Source: Diatrype stigma (lineage: Eukaryota > Ascomycota > Sordariomycetes > Xylariales > Diatrypaceae). From it: 64,000 bases of DNA. The stretch covers positions 1-64,000 of the forward strand of contig JAKJXP020000085.1 in the NCBI GenBank assembly GCA_022225965.2, given 5' to 3'. A model generated the notes under the pieces. That model had not been told where the DNA came from. It was given only the letters and a program-made list of their open reading frames with translations, and did no database searches. The first letter of the stretch is position 1; the number at the start of each line of letters is the position of its first letter. The translations under genes and the position numbers were made by a program. Below, in pieces: positions 47,701 through 59,748 of the stretch.

Positions 47701-50669
47701 TGCTTGCATGTGTGCACTTAAGCATCATCCACCATCATTCGCATCATACCCCACATATGTATATGCAAGACTCCACAGATCAGAACACCCTCGATGTTGT
47801 ATCAGCAACCGCACTGGTACTGGTGTTGTACTGTCGAGGTTCTGTTGCAGGTTGCAGGGTACCCACCCTCCTCAGATGAGTCGAGTGAAGTTGAGTTGCG
47901 TAGTGTCTGGACCTCATGATAGGCTGAAATGGGAGGGGATTCCGTATGCGTATGCGTATGCGTATGTAGATGCAGATGTAGCGGATGCAAATGCAGCAGA
48001 TGTGGATGCGGATGCAAAGAAAATCAGTACCGTCGATTCGCTCGCTTTCGAGATGAAACAGCGGCTGATGACGAAACATATTGCCTACCCGCTTGCCGCA
48101 TTCGTATTGTTGTTGTCTCCCAAGAGGGAGCAGTCAAAGTTGCAGTTACAACCGCAGCCGCAGCCACAGCCGCACTCGCATTCCCAGACGCAGTCGCTGC
48201 CGCCGTTTCTGTTGTTGATGTTGTGACTCTTAGTTAGGTATTGTCGTTGTTACCCTCCATCTCCCATCGCTTGCTCCCCCCCTTGTCGTATATGCAGGTC
48301 ACAACATGGGGTGTGGGGGTGTGGCCTCATCATAAGACGCTAATGGGATAGATCCGAAGAGAAACAAGAAAGAGGAACACCCTCTCTAATTCCGATGACT
48401 GCCGAAAAGCGATCCACCTCATCTGAGTAGGTATACTCGAGAACCTGGTTAGGTTGGAGGCTGGGCGGCAGGCGGACAGGACAGGTAAGCGGGTAAGCAA
48501 GCAGGCAGACAGGCAGGCAGGCAGACGACGGCGAGGACACTAGGTAGACTGACTGGCCCAAGTGACATGCATCTCGTCGTGCAACGATCATGCAACGGCA
48601 GCGCGCCGCAGCCGACAGATAGAGATGCATGCATGCATATCTACATACACATGCGGTCCTAGTTGCCATGTGCTGCTAAGTAACAAGGAGCTTGATTCTT
48701 CTCTCTCGAAAAGTTGATCGACGAGGCGAAGTGTGACCAATGACCGGTGACCGAACCCTTGCTTTTTGCTGTTCCCTTGTATGCTCCACGACTCGCCCCA
48801 GTTGATCATCCCTAGGCAAGAGTACAGAAGTGCGTACACAGGGGCAACAAAAGGGGCGGGGAGGGGGGTGGAACTATAAGCCGCCAAGTCGAGGCCATGT
48901 TAGGATGACGATGATCGATGTATGTACCTATGCACGTAGATGGATAACAGCCACAGGACCCGGACCGAACCGGCGAGGAATAACCAAAAGAAGAATAACG
49001 TTAAGGATAAGCGTAAGGATAAGCGTAAGGATAAGGAGCATGGTGGGAGATAGCGACGGCGAACAAGGATGCCAAGAATATACAGGAACTCACCCCATGA
49101 TGGAGAGCAAGGTGTGATTGGAGGGAGAAGGAGTCTTGTCGAATCGGAGAGATAGAAAGACAGGTGAGTCAGAAGGCGGCAGAGCGGGTAGGCAGCAAGG
49201 GGTGTTGGAGTGAGGTCCGACGAATAAAAGACGATGCGATGACGGGTACCCAAGTAATAGGTAGAGTGCCTGTGTAGTCTAGGACCTAGGCAGCTAAGGT
49301 AGGGGGAGGGGGTAGCGAGGTAGGGTCAGGCGGCTCTCGTAATGGATGGGTAGCCGATGGGTTTGGCCTGCTTGCAGTGGCGTCGGTGGTCATGAAGTCG
49401 TAACAGGCGGGTAAAATCCAGAAAGGGGGGGTTCAGAAAGGGGGGGTGTATAAGGCCTCCAAGCTCCAAGCTCCAAGGTGTAGAGCAAATGCATACCGGA
49501 TCGAGTAAGATGGAGTCCCAACTCGAGCTGTGATTGGTCTGCGCCACAACAGGTGACCTGGCAGCCTGGGTGGACAAGGGTTGCAGGGGGGGTAGCAGGG
49601 GGGTAACAGGGGAGGGCTTGAGGCTTAAGGGGGGGTGCGGGGCGGTCGCTCAGCAGGGTTCTGGCCCCCACACACACCTGCACACACTTATACCCGTACC
49701 CATATGCCATATGATATATCCATATCCATTGCCCCTACCCATAGCCCACAGCCCATACCCATAGCTTATACCCCCCCTATCCCCTACCCGCACCCACATC
49801 CACGCCCACACTTAATAACCACTCATCACCCCCAGCAGCATCACCCGCGAGCCCGCCCGTTGCCCGTATAAGTCCCCACTGGGCCCTCCCTCCAGTAAGA
49901 GCAAGTAAGCAGCCTGACGACACCTTCTCTCGAGTCTTTTGACCTCCTCGTCGCTAGTGAGTGGGTGGGTGGTTGAACGCTAGTCTGTGACCGCGCGCGT
50001 CATGGACCGGGTTCCTTGTGAACGTATATTCTGATCTGATCTGCTCAGATGGGATATAGATTGATGGATATGGATGGATATGGATAGGCGCACCCATGCA
50101 GTTGACTTGGTAGTAGTTAGGTGTTGATTGTACCAAGGAGCCAAGGACGAAGCACCGAGCGGTTCAGAATGCTTCTTCGTATCCAGTAAATCCAGTCATC
50201 CATCGAAATCGATCCATCTCTTGTCACCAACGCTCGTAAATCTCATAGCACACCCCCCCTCCCTTTCCTTGTGCCCTGTCCCGCGTGTTTCTGTCGGTTG
50301 ATGCCGAGATGCAGCTGGACCAAGATTTGCCAGATGCCTTGTCTTTGTGTCTGTCTTGTATGTGCGTGTCGCCCAGTAAAGCCGCCTGTCGCCCAGTAAA
50401 GCCGTATCATTTTTCTCTAGTTAATTAGTTGCGCATCTCGTAATAATCAGCGACTTCCTCTTTCGCGCGTGTGTGCGTGTGCGTAATTTCGAGTGTATAT
50501 GTGCGTAGCCCACACATCACACTACACATTATATGCCACACTATATGAAGGCGGGTCCAGGCAGCTGCTTCGCTCACCCCCTTAGCCTCTTAGCCCCTGA
50601 CTCCTACCCCTACCCCTACCCCCACCCCACCCCTGCTCGATCTCGTAGGGAGTGGCCGACCTGACTGCA
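44734..50669. other. 5.9-kb region without a supported gene
   Basis: No frame here shows a domain, a conserved motif or plausible exon structure. The longer frames (about 47.2-48.2 kb) are low complexity. Repeats include GCGTAT units near 47944-47967, a GGCA run near 48505-48525, three copies of a GGATAAGCGTAA unit at about 49008-49036, and C-rich CCCATA-type runs around 49690-49810. Its right-hand part would include the 3' UTR of the MedA gene. Confidence 0.5.
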
Positions 50670-53410
50670 TCATTCGCGATGGCCACCATCCCCGTACGTG
50701 CCATTACTATACACCTGACTGTGATGTTGGTGGCTCGTGTACGGGGACGTGCCTGTACCATCGCTGTACCCGTTGGTAGCAGCTGCCGTGACGCCCGTCG
50801 TGTCCCAGCGGCTAGGTGCCTGAGAGGCCAGCCCGTCGTGCCACCGGGCGCCGTTGGTGGCGTTGGTCGTGCCGTAAGCGTGGTGGTGGTTGCTGTGCTG
50901 CCGCCCCGAATCCATCGTCGCGTATGAGGGCAGGCTGGGCATCCGCAGGCTGGCCGACTGCGGAGAGTGGGCGTGCGTCTTGATGCTGGGAGATAGCGTG
51001 CGGCTCGTGGGGTACGCGGTCCAGGTAGACGACACCGCGCCCGACACCGAGCGCGGCGATGCCGCCGAGTGCTGCTGCTGCGCGTCGTGGTGCGAGTACG
51101 CGCTGTCGGGTACGCTCGGCGTGTAGGGCGGCGGTGGCGCATACAGCCCCGGGCTTGCATTGCTTACAGGGGTGAGCAGGGCTGGGCTCGGCCCTGGGGG
51201 TAATGTTGTGCTAGGGTTTACACACTGCGGCTTCGATGTCAGTTTGAGGCTCACAGTAGAGGCGGGAGACGCATGAGATTCTTGGTGGACCAGATCCTCC
51301 TCACTCAGAGTTCTACCAATGAAAACGGGTCCAGGATATACCCATGATAGGATTGTAAATAGGTCGCAGAATAAAGAGCGAAAACAGACAAAGCAGGAGC
51401 AAACACCTGCACAGGCTAAAGCACAAGTAAAACCAGAAACCACTCACGTATTTCGAAATGATCTTCTTAAGTGCCTGAGGGAGGATCTTCCACGGGAACA
51501 CCTTAACGTCCTTTTCTATGTTCCGCGGCTTGGGGGGCCCAAAGGCCATGATGATCTTGAAGAACTCCTCGCTCTCGGGCTTGGCCTTGCTGACGGTCAG
51601 GGGCCGAAATCCTTCGAGATTCCGGCGGATGCGGTTCTTCTCCTCGACCGTGAACTTGGTTGGAGCCGTGAGCAGCTGCTCCAGCAGCGAGATGGTGTCG
51701 ACGCTCGTCACGTAGCACTCGTCCTTCTCGGCCCAGTAGATGCAGCTGATGCAGATGCTATTGGGCGGCCGCTCGTTGACACTGACCGGCCGGAAGTTGG
51801 TCTGCAGCGTGTTGCCCGACTGCTTCTTGCTGAACATGACGATGCGCCGCCGGTTGTCCCACTCCTCCGTCGTCCACCCCAGCTCCATCGACTGCAGGTC
51901 GCCCACCACCTTGAGCGACACCTTCTGCGTGTACATGTGGTAGGAGTTGTATTGCCCCGACACGGTCGGCCCGGCTTGGTTGATTGTGCTGGTTCGGACG
52001 AGCGCCGGGGCGCTGGGCGTCGGTGGCGGCAGCGCCGTGAGGTTGTGATGACGGCCCAGATGACCATGATGACCGTGGCCGCCAAAGCCCGAGCTACTAC
52101 GATGCGCCGCGAGAGAGGAAGCGTACGGGCTCCAGCCGGAGGTCTTGAGCGGGGGCGGTCGCGGATGATGGTAGTCTGTCGCGTACGACGTGCGATGGTA
52201 CGTTCCGATCATGTTGCCGTTGTTCGCGAAACTTGGATCGTAACCAGGGGCAACAGCCTGGCTCGCGGTCTGAGGGTAGCCAAACGTATTTGTAGCCGCA
52301 TCCGGGAGCTGGGCTGGTTCTTGTCTCGGGGGGCTCGATCTGTGCTCAGGTGACTTGGACCCCTTGCCGGTCCTCGTGACACTATCAGTTGGACTCTCAT
52401 CACCCGCCCCAGCCTGGACATCATGATACGTGAACGTGCCAACTTCGATGTTCGCCAGAGCCTGGCCTTCGGGCGTCTCGATGAGAAGTGATAAAGGCAC
52501 GCTGGCGCTCGCACTTCTCGTGTCTTCGAATTGGGGCGCGTCTGCGCTCACTACGTAACCATACCCACTCGCGTCGCTCGTGTCCCGTATCGCGTGTGCC
52601 GGGCATTTGTGGGAGCCAAAGCCGAGGAAGAAATGACTTGTGACTGCTATCAAATCATACGCGGCTGAGATCTTGACCATGACTTTGGTTCCAAACCCAC
52701 CGGCGCTCGGCTGGTACGAGATCAGTGTGGGCGACATCACCGGTGGCATATACTGGCTTGCAGCGCTGTTGGCGGCGAAGGCCATCTGGTTGAGCTGCGC
52801 CGCTTCATTTTCTGACTGCTGGGCAGCGTTGAACTGCGGTGCCGAGTACTGGTATTGGGGATCTTGATATGATCTCGACGAGTCAAATGCTGTAGGTGGG
52901 AGGAGGAAAGGGGGAGATTGTCAGCTCCGATCGAACACATCTTGTCGTCGCTTTCGTCGCAACAAGTGCAGAGCATTTCAGATTCTCGGGATCAACATAC
53001 CGTGCATTTGTCCCGGCTGCGGTTTTGGGTACGCAGACATAGACAGGAGACCAGGCGGGGAATCCCCACGAAGGTCCCCGCCGTTCGCTCTCGCGGCTGC
53101 CTCCTCGTACCTGAGGGTCACCGTATCGGGAGACTCGATCGCGTCGGCGTCGACGATGATTGGCCTCTGGGGGTGGTATTGAGGCTATCAGACTCGTCAG
53201 CTTAGGATGTCCTATTCGGAACAAAACCTCGTCACTGCGTTTACAGGATAGGGGTAGTCTCTTCTCCCCCTTTCCTCTCCACTCCACACCCCTCTCCTCC
53301 CCTTAGCAGCAAACCAAACCAAAGGAATGGTCACATCTCAGTCGGAAGAACAGAATCTGACTCACCTCGAACAGCTTGTAGGTTGGGTAGTCGAATTTGA
53401 CAGTAGACAT
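50670..53410 (-). CDS. medA: MedA/Acr1/Ren1-type conidiation regulator
   Basis: Developmental regulator of the Medusa family, which controls conidiophore/conidium formation and, in pathogens, adherence or appressorium traits. Exons 53410-53366 (MSTVKFDYPTYKLFE), 53184-53001, 52889-51448 and about 51299-50670 give about 766 residues. Introns of 181, 111 and about 148 bp are GT-AG; the last acceptor is the least certain. A first conserved block covers about residues 128-236 (ISYQPSAGGFGTKVMVKIS through SLLIETPEGQALANIEVGTF). The strongly conserved core, about 401-557, includes ELGWTTEEWDNRRRIVMF, SICISCIYWAEKDECYVTSVD, KNRIRRNLEGFRPLTVSK and FPWKILPQALKKIISKY. Between and after are His/Pro/Ser-rich disordered segments; the C-terminus (last 209 residues) is poorly conserved. 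Action as a nuclear regulator is known for the family. Confidence 0.92.
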
Positions 53411-55500
53411 TAAGCTGTCTATTCTGATGGACAACTGGGGATAGTTGAAGGGGTTCTGTTCCGAAGGGGAACGAGCAAACACCTGTTTCGGGAGAGGTGT
53501 TGCGGAAAACTAAGGACCCTGTGCGTTCGAGCGTTCTTGACAAATGACTGACGGTGAGCGCGCTACCCTACCAAGGGAGGTTTGTAGTCTGGTCTCTTGG
53601 AACTAGGGGCTAGGAACTATTGATGGGAGGGGCGTCTCTCCTCTGCGCGGTCCAGTCAGTTGTCTCAGGTCGCAGCCTGTCTATCGGACGATCTGAATTG
53701 CTTTTCTTTTTCCCGGGCTGCTGTCAAGTAGTGTCAAGTAGCGCCTGAAACAAGCATCCAGTTTGATGGCGTTTTCCCAGGGCCAAGCTAACAAGGCAGA
53801 CAGCAGACAGCAGACAGATTAGTGAGAAGGGTGCAAATCTGAAAGTTGACGGGTTGGCTGGATCCAGACTGGTTCTTCTCTGGCGCTGCTTCGGGCGAGA
53901 TTAATAGGAGTGGGCTTCTTTCTTCCACCAGGTTTGAAGTCTTTGACAGCGTAGTTTGCAGGGGCAACTCATACCCCGATGGCGCTCATTGGTCAAGGCG
54001 TACTATTGGCAAACTGATTTTGAGTCGAGTCTCGGGAAGGTGAACCCCTTTAAAACCTTTCCCCGCCCACAGAAGAATGGGCTTGCGCTGGCAGTTTCTG
54101 GGGGTCTAGCTCTCTACTATCAGTCAGCTCGCTAATCCTGCTCGCTTCTATTCGACCCCCTGACATGTCCCGTTGCTAGCCAGATACACGCGGTTGGAAT
54201 ACAGCAGAGTAGACCGGGCAGAATACACCAGCTGTTCTGGTTTCCATAAGTGCACTACATACGGGGGCAGAAGTTGGTGGCAAAGGGAAGAAGTCTGACC
54301 TTGAGCAAGCGGTAACAAAGAAGATATCGAAAAAGTTGTTTTAGGATCTACTCCAGCTATGCTAGTTCTCTGGGTAGGGTGGATACCGTTCTATGCAGGC
54401 AGCCCGAACCTGTTCGCATGAATGTTAGTTGGGATCGCTGCAATCAGAAAGAGTGCGGGCTTCCGCGAGGGTTCGCGTGTCCCGCCTAGTTCGTGTCATA
54501 TCTCATCCCGCCCGAGATAGTATCATAAAGGGGGGTGAGGGGGAGGGATGGGAGGGGCAACGGCAGCAGCAGAGGCAGAATACTAACAACAACGGCAACA
54601 GGTAAACGGAGCGAAGTCGGTAGGCAGGTGTGCAATGTTCATCCACAAACGCAACTCTCAGATAATGTGTGAGACGCTGTTCCTGAAACTGGGACAAGAC
54701 GATGGAGGTGATTAGGATTATGGTGATGATGAGAAGAAACTCTTTGAAGGGACGGGAAGAGGATAAAGGGTCAAAAGAATGAGATCGAAACACATTTCTC
54801 GGATTGGATGGGAAGCAAAGCTATGTGTGGTGTGTGGTGGTGCTAGTGACCATCGAGGAAGTATATGGGTATATGGGTATATGAGCATATGGGCATATGG
54901 GGATTAAGATTCCTGCGGTGGCAGGTCGAGACTCTACATTGCACAGGCTTTTCTACGATGGATGTACCTTTCCCTTCTCGGGCTTTTGTGCCCAGCCCTC
55001 CCCTCCTCTCTTTTCTTTTCCGTTCCTTTTTGGGGGGGCTGCCCTCGAGAGGAGTTGTTTATTTCAGTCACTAGCAATGTTTTTCCTTGATGTCCGTCAC
55101 TCTGTAAATTTGTGCCGGGTTCCTTTTTTGGAAGCTACGCGCAGGTGTCGTTCAAGCGGCAGCTTGCTTGAGTGGTGAGTGGTGTGTGTCTGTGTGTATA
55201 TGTGTATGCGTATATGTATATGCCCAGTGTATTTCCAGTGTAGATGTCCAGTGTATATCCAGTGTATATGTATATGCGCGTATGCAAAAGAGATGAACGC
55301 TGTCCCCAGGGGACCTTGGATCGTGTATAGAAGTGGAGAAGCCAACGACCAGCAGGGATAAGGGCCGTTAGAAATGCCAGATGCTAGTAGTGTCTTAAGG
55401 GCTGCAAATCATGACCGGGGCTCTCCAGGATTGGCGGAGAGGTACTTGCACGGGCGCTCTAGGGACTGGGGGGTTGTACCTTGAGAGCAAGGGGCAGGAG

Positions 55501-55625
55501 ATGCAGAGGCAGAGGCAGAGGCAGAGGTAGAGGCAGAGGCAGGCGGAAGTAGAGGTAGAGGCAGAGTATAGGTAGAAGTAGAGACAGAGACAGAGACAGG
55601 GGCAGAGGCAAAGGCAGAGGGGAGG
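55501..55625. repeat. Imperfect (GGCAGA)n array
   Basis: About twenty degenerate GGCAGA/GGTAGA/GACAGA hexamers, the longest purine-rich tract of the window. Same unit as at 7251-7278. Confidence 0.9.
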
Positions 55626-55935
55626 CAGATGCTGAACGATCGATTGGGACTCACCCTTCCACTGCGAAACGGGCACAAGTTCGAAAGAGGGATAGTTACA
55701 ACCTGACATGGCCAAGTCGATTAGGGCAAGCGTAGGTAGGACGAATATTCTGTAGGAGGTTCTCAAGGGGGGAAAAGTAGAGAAGAGGCGGGAATAGGCC
55801 AAGCGGACAGGACAGGTGAGCGCGCTTCGAGAATGACAGGACCGGGGTGTTATGACTTACACACGACGACCAGGCTCAACGCAACGGAGGGGCGTGCAAG
55901 TAGAAGCAGAACGATCTCTCTTGCTTTAGGCGAGG

Positions 55936-56050
55936 GTACATATGTAAGTGTGTAAGTGTGTAGGTGCGTAGGTGTGTAAGTGTGTAGGTGTGTAAGTGCA
56001 AGTGCAAGTGTGTATGTGTGCAAGTGCGTATGTGTGTATGTGTATGTGTA
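55936..56050. repeat. Imperfect GTGTAAGT / GTGTAGGT array
   Basis: Alternating G/T-rich octamers with drift into GTGTAT units over about 115 bp. Confidence 0.85.
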
Positions 56051-56353
56051 CGAGTGCAGTGGTGTAAATCGAGAGCGTACGTGACATACCTACTACTACC
56101 TACGGGGTAGGCAGTCCAGGTCGCCCAGCGCCCAGGTAGTCCAGCAGCCCAGGTAGCCCAGGCAATCTAGTTACTTGGGTAGCAGGCATACACGCCTAGG
56201 TACTTACATACACACTTACATACCTATGTACTTACATACCTAGGTAGGCAGGCAGTCCAGAGATGGCAGCTATTGGTATAAAAGAATGCCGGGAATGCGG
56301 GTACCTGGACGGGCCAGATAGTGTATACACTAACGTTAGCAGGTTGACGGCCA

Positions 56354-56381
56354 GCAGCCCGCAGCCCGCAGCCCGCAGCCC
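56354..56381. repeat. (GCAGCCC)4 tandem repeat
   Basis: Four perfect copies of a 7-bp unit. Confidence 0.9.
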
Positions 56382-56695
56382 GGGACTTTTCTAGGTACAT
56401 TGTATAGTACCTACATAGTAGGTATGATGGCGATGGCAGCGGCAGTGGGAGATACCTACCTAACTACTATGTATGTAGTAGCTAGCATATCCCTGGGAAA
56501 ATCCGATCCCCGGGCAAATCCCCGAGTAAATCCATGCGTGAATCGAGACGAAAGCTACATGCAGGTAGACGGGTTACTAACTACATACCTACATAGTAAC
56601 CAGCACCTTTCACCTTTCATCTTCGATCAAGCTGATCAGAGAAAAACCAACGAGCTGGGAAAGCATCACAGTCTCCATAGTCCATAATCCATAAT

Positions 56696-56725
56696 GTCAT
56701 CTCATCTCATCTCATCTCATCTCAT
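56696..56725. repeat. (CTCAT)n tandem repeat
   Basis: Five to six perfect pentamers. Confidence 0.9.
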
Positions 56726-57118
56726 GATAAAACACACACGTTCTCACTGAGCGAATTAGTGATCATGCGAGGGAACTCTCCGTCTGTGGCTTGTTCGATC
56801 TGAACAGAAAGGGACGGTACTGTACCTATGGTTACACTGGTAATAGACAAGTACATAAAAGAAACGGCCGCCACTGATTGGACAGCAGCCCAGGATTAGC
56901 TCAAGGATCTATTGGACGATCTGCAACTGAGGATCCATCCGTGGATATGGGGCAGCCCATCTAAAAAGAATGCCAAGAGAACAGGGGGGCCCTGGCCTGG
57001 TGACACCCAGGGCGCCAGGGAGGGGGTGGGGGCGTGTATATAGGTACTAGGTACTCTAGCAGTCTGGGTAACTCTGGTGGGGCAGGGTGTGGGAGAAGTG
57101 AGAGATGGGAGTCTGAAG

Positions 57119-57168
57119 GTGGGCTTGGTGGGCTTGGTGGGAGGTGGGAGGTGGGAGGTGGGAGAGGT
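57119..57168. repeat. G-rich GGGAGGT / GGGCTTGGT array
   Basis: Two GGGCTTGGT units followed by GGGAGGT units; on this strand it has several runs of three G and could form a G-quadruplex. Confidence 0.7.
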
Positions 57169-57193
57169 GAGCGAGAGGCAGAGAGGTGCAGTG

Positions 57194-57225
57194 AGTGCAG
57201 TGCAGTGCAGTGCAGTGCAGTGCAG
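57194..57225. repeat. (GTGCA)n tandem repeat
   Basis: About six pentamers of GTGCA. Confidence 0.9.
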
Positions 57226-58525
57226 GTGGGAGGGAGGGAGTGGAACCTCTGGGGTTCTTGCAGGTTCACTAATTGGTCATGTATTGTCACGTACCTCCCG
57301 GGTTACTTCTCGACTCTATGTTTATTAATATGAGTGTATGTGTAGGTGTGTGTATGTGTGTATGTGTTTATGTGTATGCGCACATGTGTGTATGTACGTG
57401 TGCGTATCCGGTGTAGTTATGCGCAGGTGTATAAGTGCATGTACGTACCTACCTAGGTATAACATATATGTCTATATTTGTATGTCAATGTTGTTGTCGA
57501 TGTTGACTTCCATGTTGATGTCGATGTCGATGTTGCCGATGGCGTCTGTTCAACTATGCAGCAATAACTTGCGCGCTATGAAGCAGCGAAAGGCATGCGC
57601 CACTACATACTCAAGAAGCTTGGCTCATCGCGGAACAGAGACGGGGCGTTTCTGAGGGGAAGAGAGCGGAAAGAGAAAAAGCGGAAAGAGAAAAGCGATA
57701 ACTACTTTCCCATGTAAGTGAACTAAATACCGCCCAGCTCAGAGCTTGTTTAGGCTGCCTAGGCTGCCTAGGTAGTAGACGACGGCATCAGCCGCGGTGG
57801 GGAGGGAGGCGTGTCATCGTAGTTGTCGTCGTAGCTCTAGAAGCAGATGTAGGTAGGCTTGGTAAGTGAGCTGTAGCCGGAGTTATAGGTATAGTATGGG
57901 CAGAGGTATATAGGGATGTATGTATGCATGTGTGTAAGTGAGAGCCATCCCTATCCCTATACCCATCCCATCTCCATCCCAATTCTCTGGGGGGAATACA
58001 GCTACACTGCCTAGCTGCCGAGGTAATCTATCGGGAATATCCCCGTGGTATGGTATGTATAATCACCTAATCATAATCATAATCACAATCACAATCATAG
58101 TAAGTAAGGTAGATATTCGTAAACACCTGCGTAGGTAGGTAGCATCCACGGCACAGTCGCCACAATGGCTGTGCGTATGCTCGTCGCCATTCGGTCAGCT
58201 GGTCTGTCTGGTATGATGACGAAGGCAGGGCCTCAAGTTCATGCTACCTTGTGAATCGTGATACTTCCGCGCATGCTTGTGCAGGTTGGAATGACCTTGG
58301 GTAGGCAGGGCAGCCCGAGTCTTCCACGTCAAGCACAGAGACCAATCAAGAGTACATCTATATAACTACGTGTTTACATGCATTGAAACGGGGTTGCATA
58401 GCGGTCTGTGTTTACAGCAGAGGGTTAGGCATGAAATCGAGGCACAATAATATAAGCAGAATTCTCGAAGTAACAGGTTCTTTGGCTCATTCGTTTTTCG
58501 ACGCCAGGCTCCTCTTCCAGAGACT

Positions 58526-58585
58526 AGAGACTAGAGACTAGAGACTGGAGACTGAAGACTACTATGGTAGAGACTAGAGACTAGA
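58526..58585. repeat. AGACTAG tandem repeat
   Basis: Repeated 7-bp units AGAGACT / AGACTAG in two blocks separated by a short diverged spacer. Confidence 0.85.
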
Positions 58586-59719
58586 GTAACTCGGGCAACT
58601 TAAAAATAGTCTCTGAATTACCTAGTAGTCGTAGTGGTGGTAAGTGGTCCCCAGTGGCTTCTGACGTATCCCTAGACTCGGGCTCTACGTAAGTATGCAC
58701 CTTCAGCGCAAGCTGTTCGCCGTTCGTGTACCTTGTCTAGTTGATTCGAATCCGAGCTAAGCCGTTGCTTCGTCTTAGGAGCGGAGAGGGGCCGGTGTGT
58801 ATATGTGTCGGGGAGTGAATAGTGTGAGATTGCGGTTGAACACAAGGATTCGTGATCTCGCTGTCTATGCCCAGGTAGAGCCATCGGTTTCCTGAGAATA
58901 GCCAGGTTGAAGAGTCAGGGCTAACCACTGGATTGTCATGATCCCTTTCTATCGAGAGATCTAGTAGACATAGTCAAGAGAATATACTGGAACTACTCAC
59001 GGAACCCCTAGGGGGAATAGATAGGTGATACCGTAGATGATGAGATTTGCCTGATGGGCAAATGATCTGTTCAAGGCTTGGTAATGCTATCCACGACCGA
59101 CCGAGGAGGACGTCGACGATCCCGACTATTGGCGCTCTGCTGTTGTTTCTCGAACGCCCATGGAAAGTCAGTTGCTAGGCAGCTACATCGTCGCACCCAG
59201 CATCCTTACTCCTAGGTTCTGGCTGCAGGCATCTGCCTTGAAGAACGACAGCGGCGTCGTAGTCCACCCCGGACCCAGCAAACCCAGCACGTCGACACGA
59301 CACCGATAGCCAGTTAGCTAAGTAGATAGACTGGGCTAGGTGGCTTGATACGAAGCTGCCTCTACCTCCTCTGTTGTCAATTGAACCCGCTTGGGTGTCA
59401 CGACATGATCATGAGGCGGTGGCCTTTGCTGCTTGGCTTTCCCACGATGGACGTTCCATGGTTCGCTCGGCTCCGCTCCGCCGCCCGCGCGCGCGCCTGG
59501 AATACACTCTTTTGCTCTCTTATTGCTATTTTGTACTACGTACAGTCTTCTTACTCTCATACGCCTCCCCTCACTGACTCTTTTCTCTCATTCCGCTCTC
59601 TCTGACGTTGGTCGAAGGCGCAGCGCAAATGCAACAGACCGATAGGATCGACATAACATGTGAATTTACGATGTGAGTTTACGTGAACGCACCCACAGTT
59701 CTCATCAGCGTCGTAACGA

Positions 59720-59748
59720 GTGGTCACTGGTGGTCACTGGTGGTCACT
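59720..59748. repeat. (TGGTCACTGG)3 tandem repeat
   Basis: Three copies of a 10-bp unit containing the palindromic GGTNACC-like core; a second decamer repeat (GGTCCCATGG) follows at about 59811-59833. Confidence 0.85.

Noticed and set aside
47201..48237. Overlapping frames of 100-180 residues on both strands
   Set aside because: Translations are low complexity, driven by GTATGC and CAGCCG-type repeats, with no start context, splice structure or conserved motif.
51319..52353. 344-residue + strand frame opposite medA
   Set aside because: Antisense to the conserved MedA core; no recognisable content.
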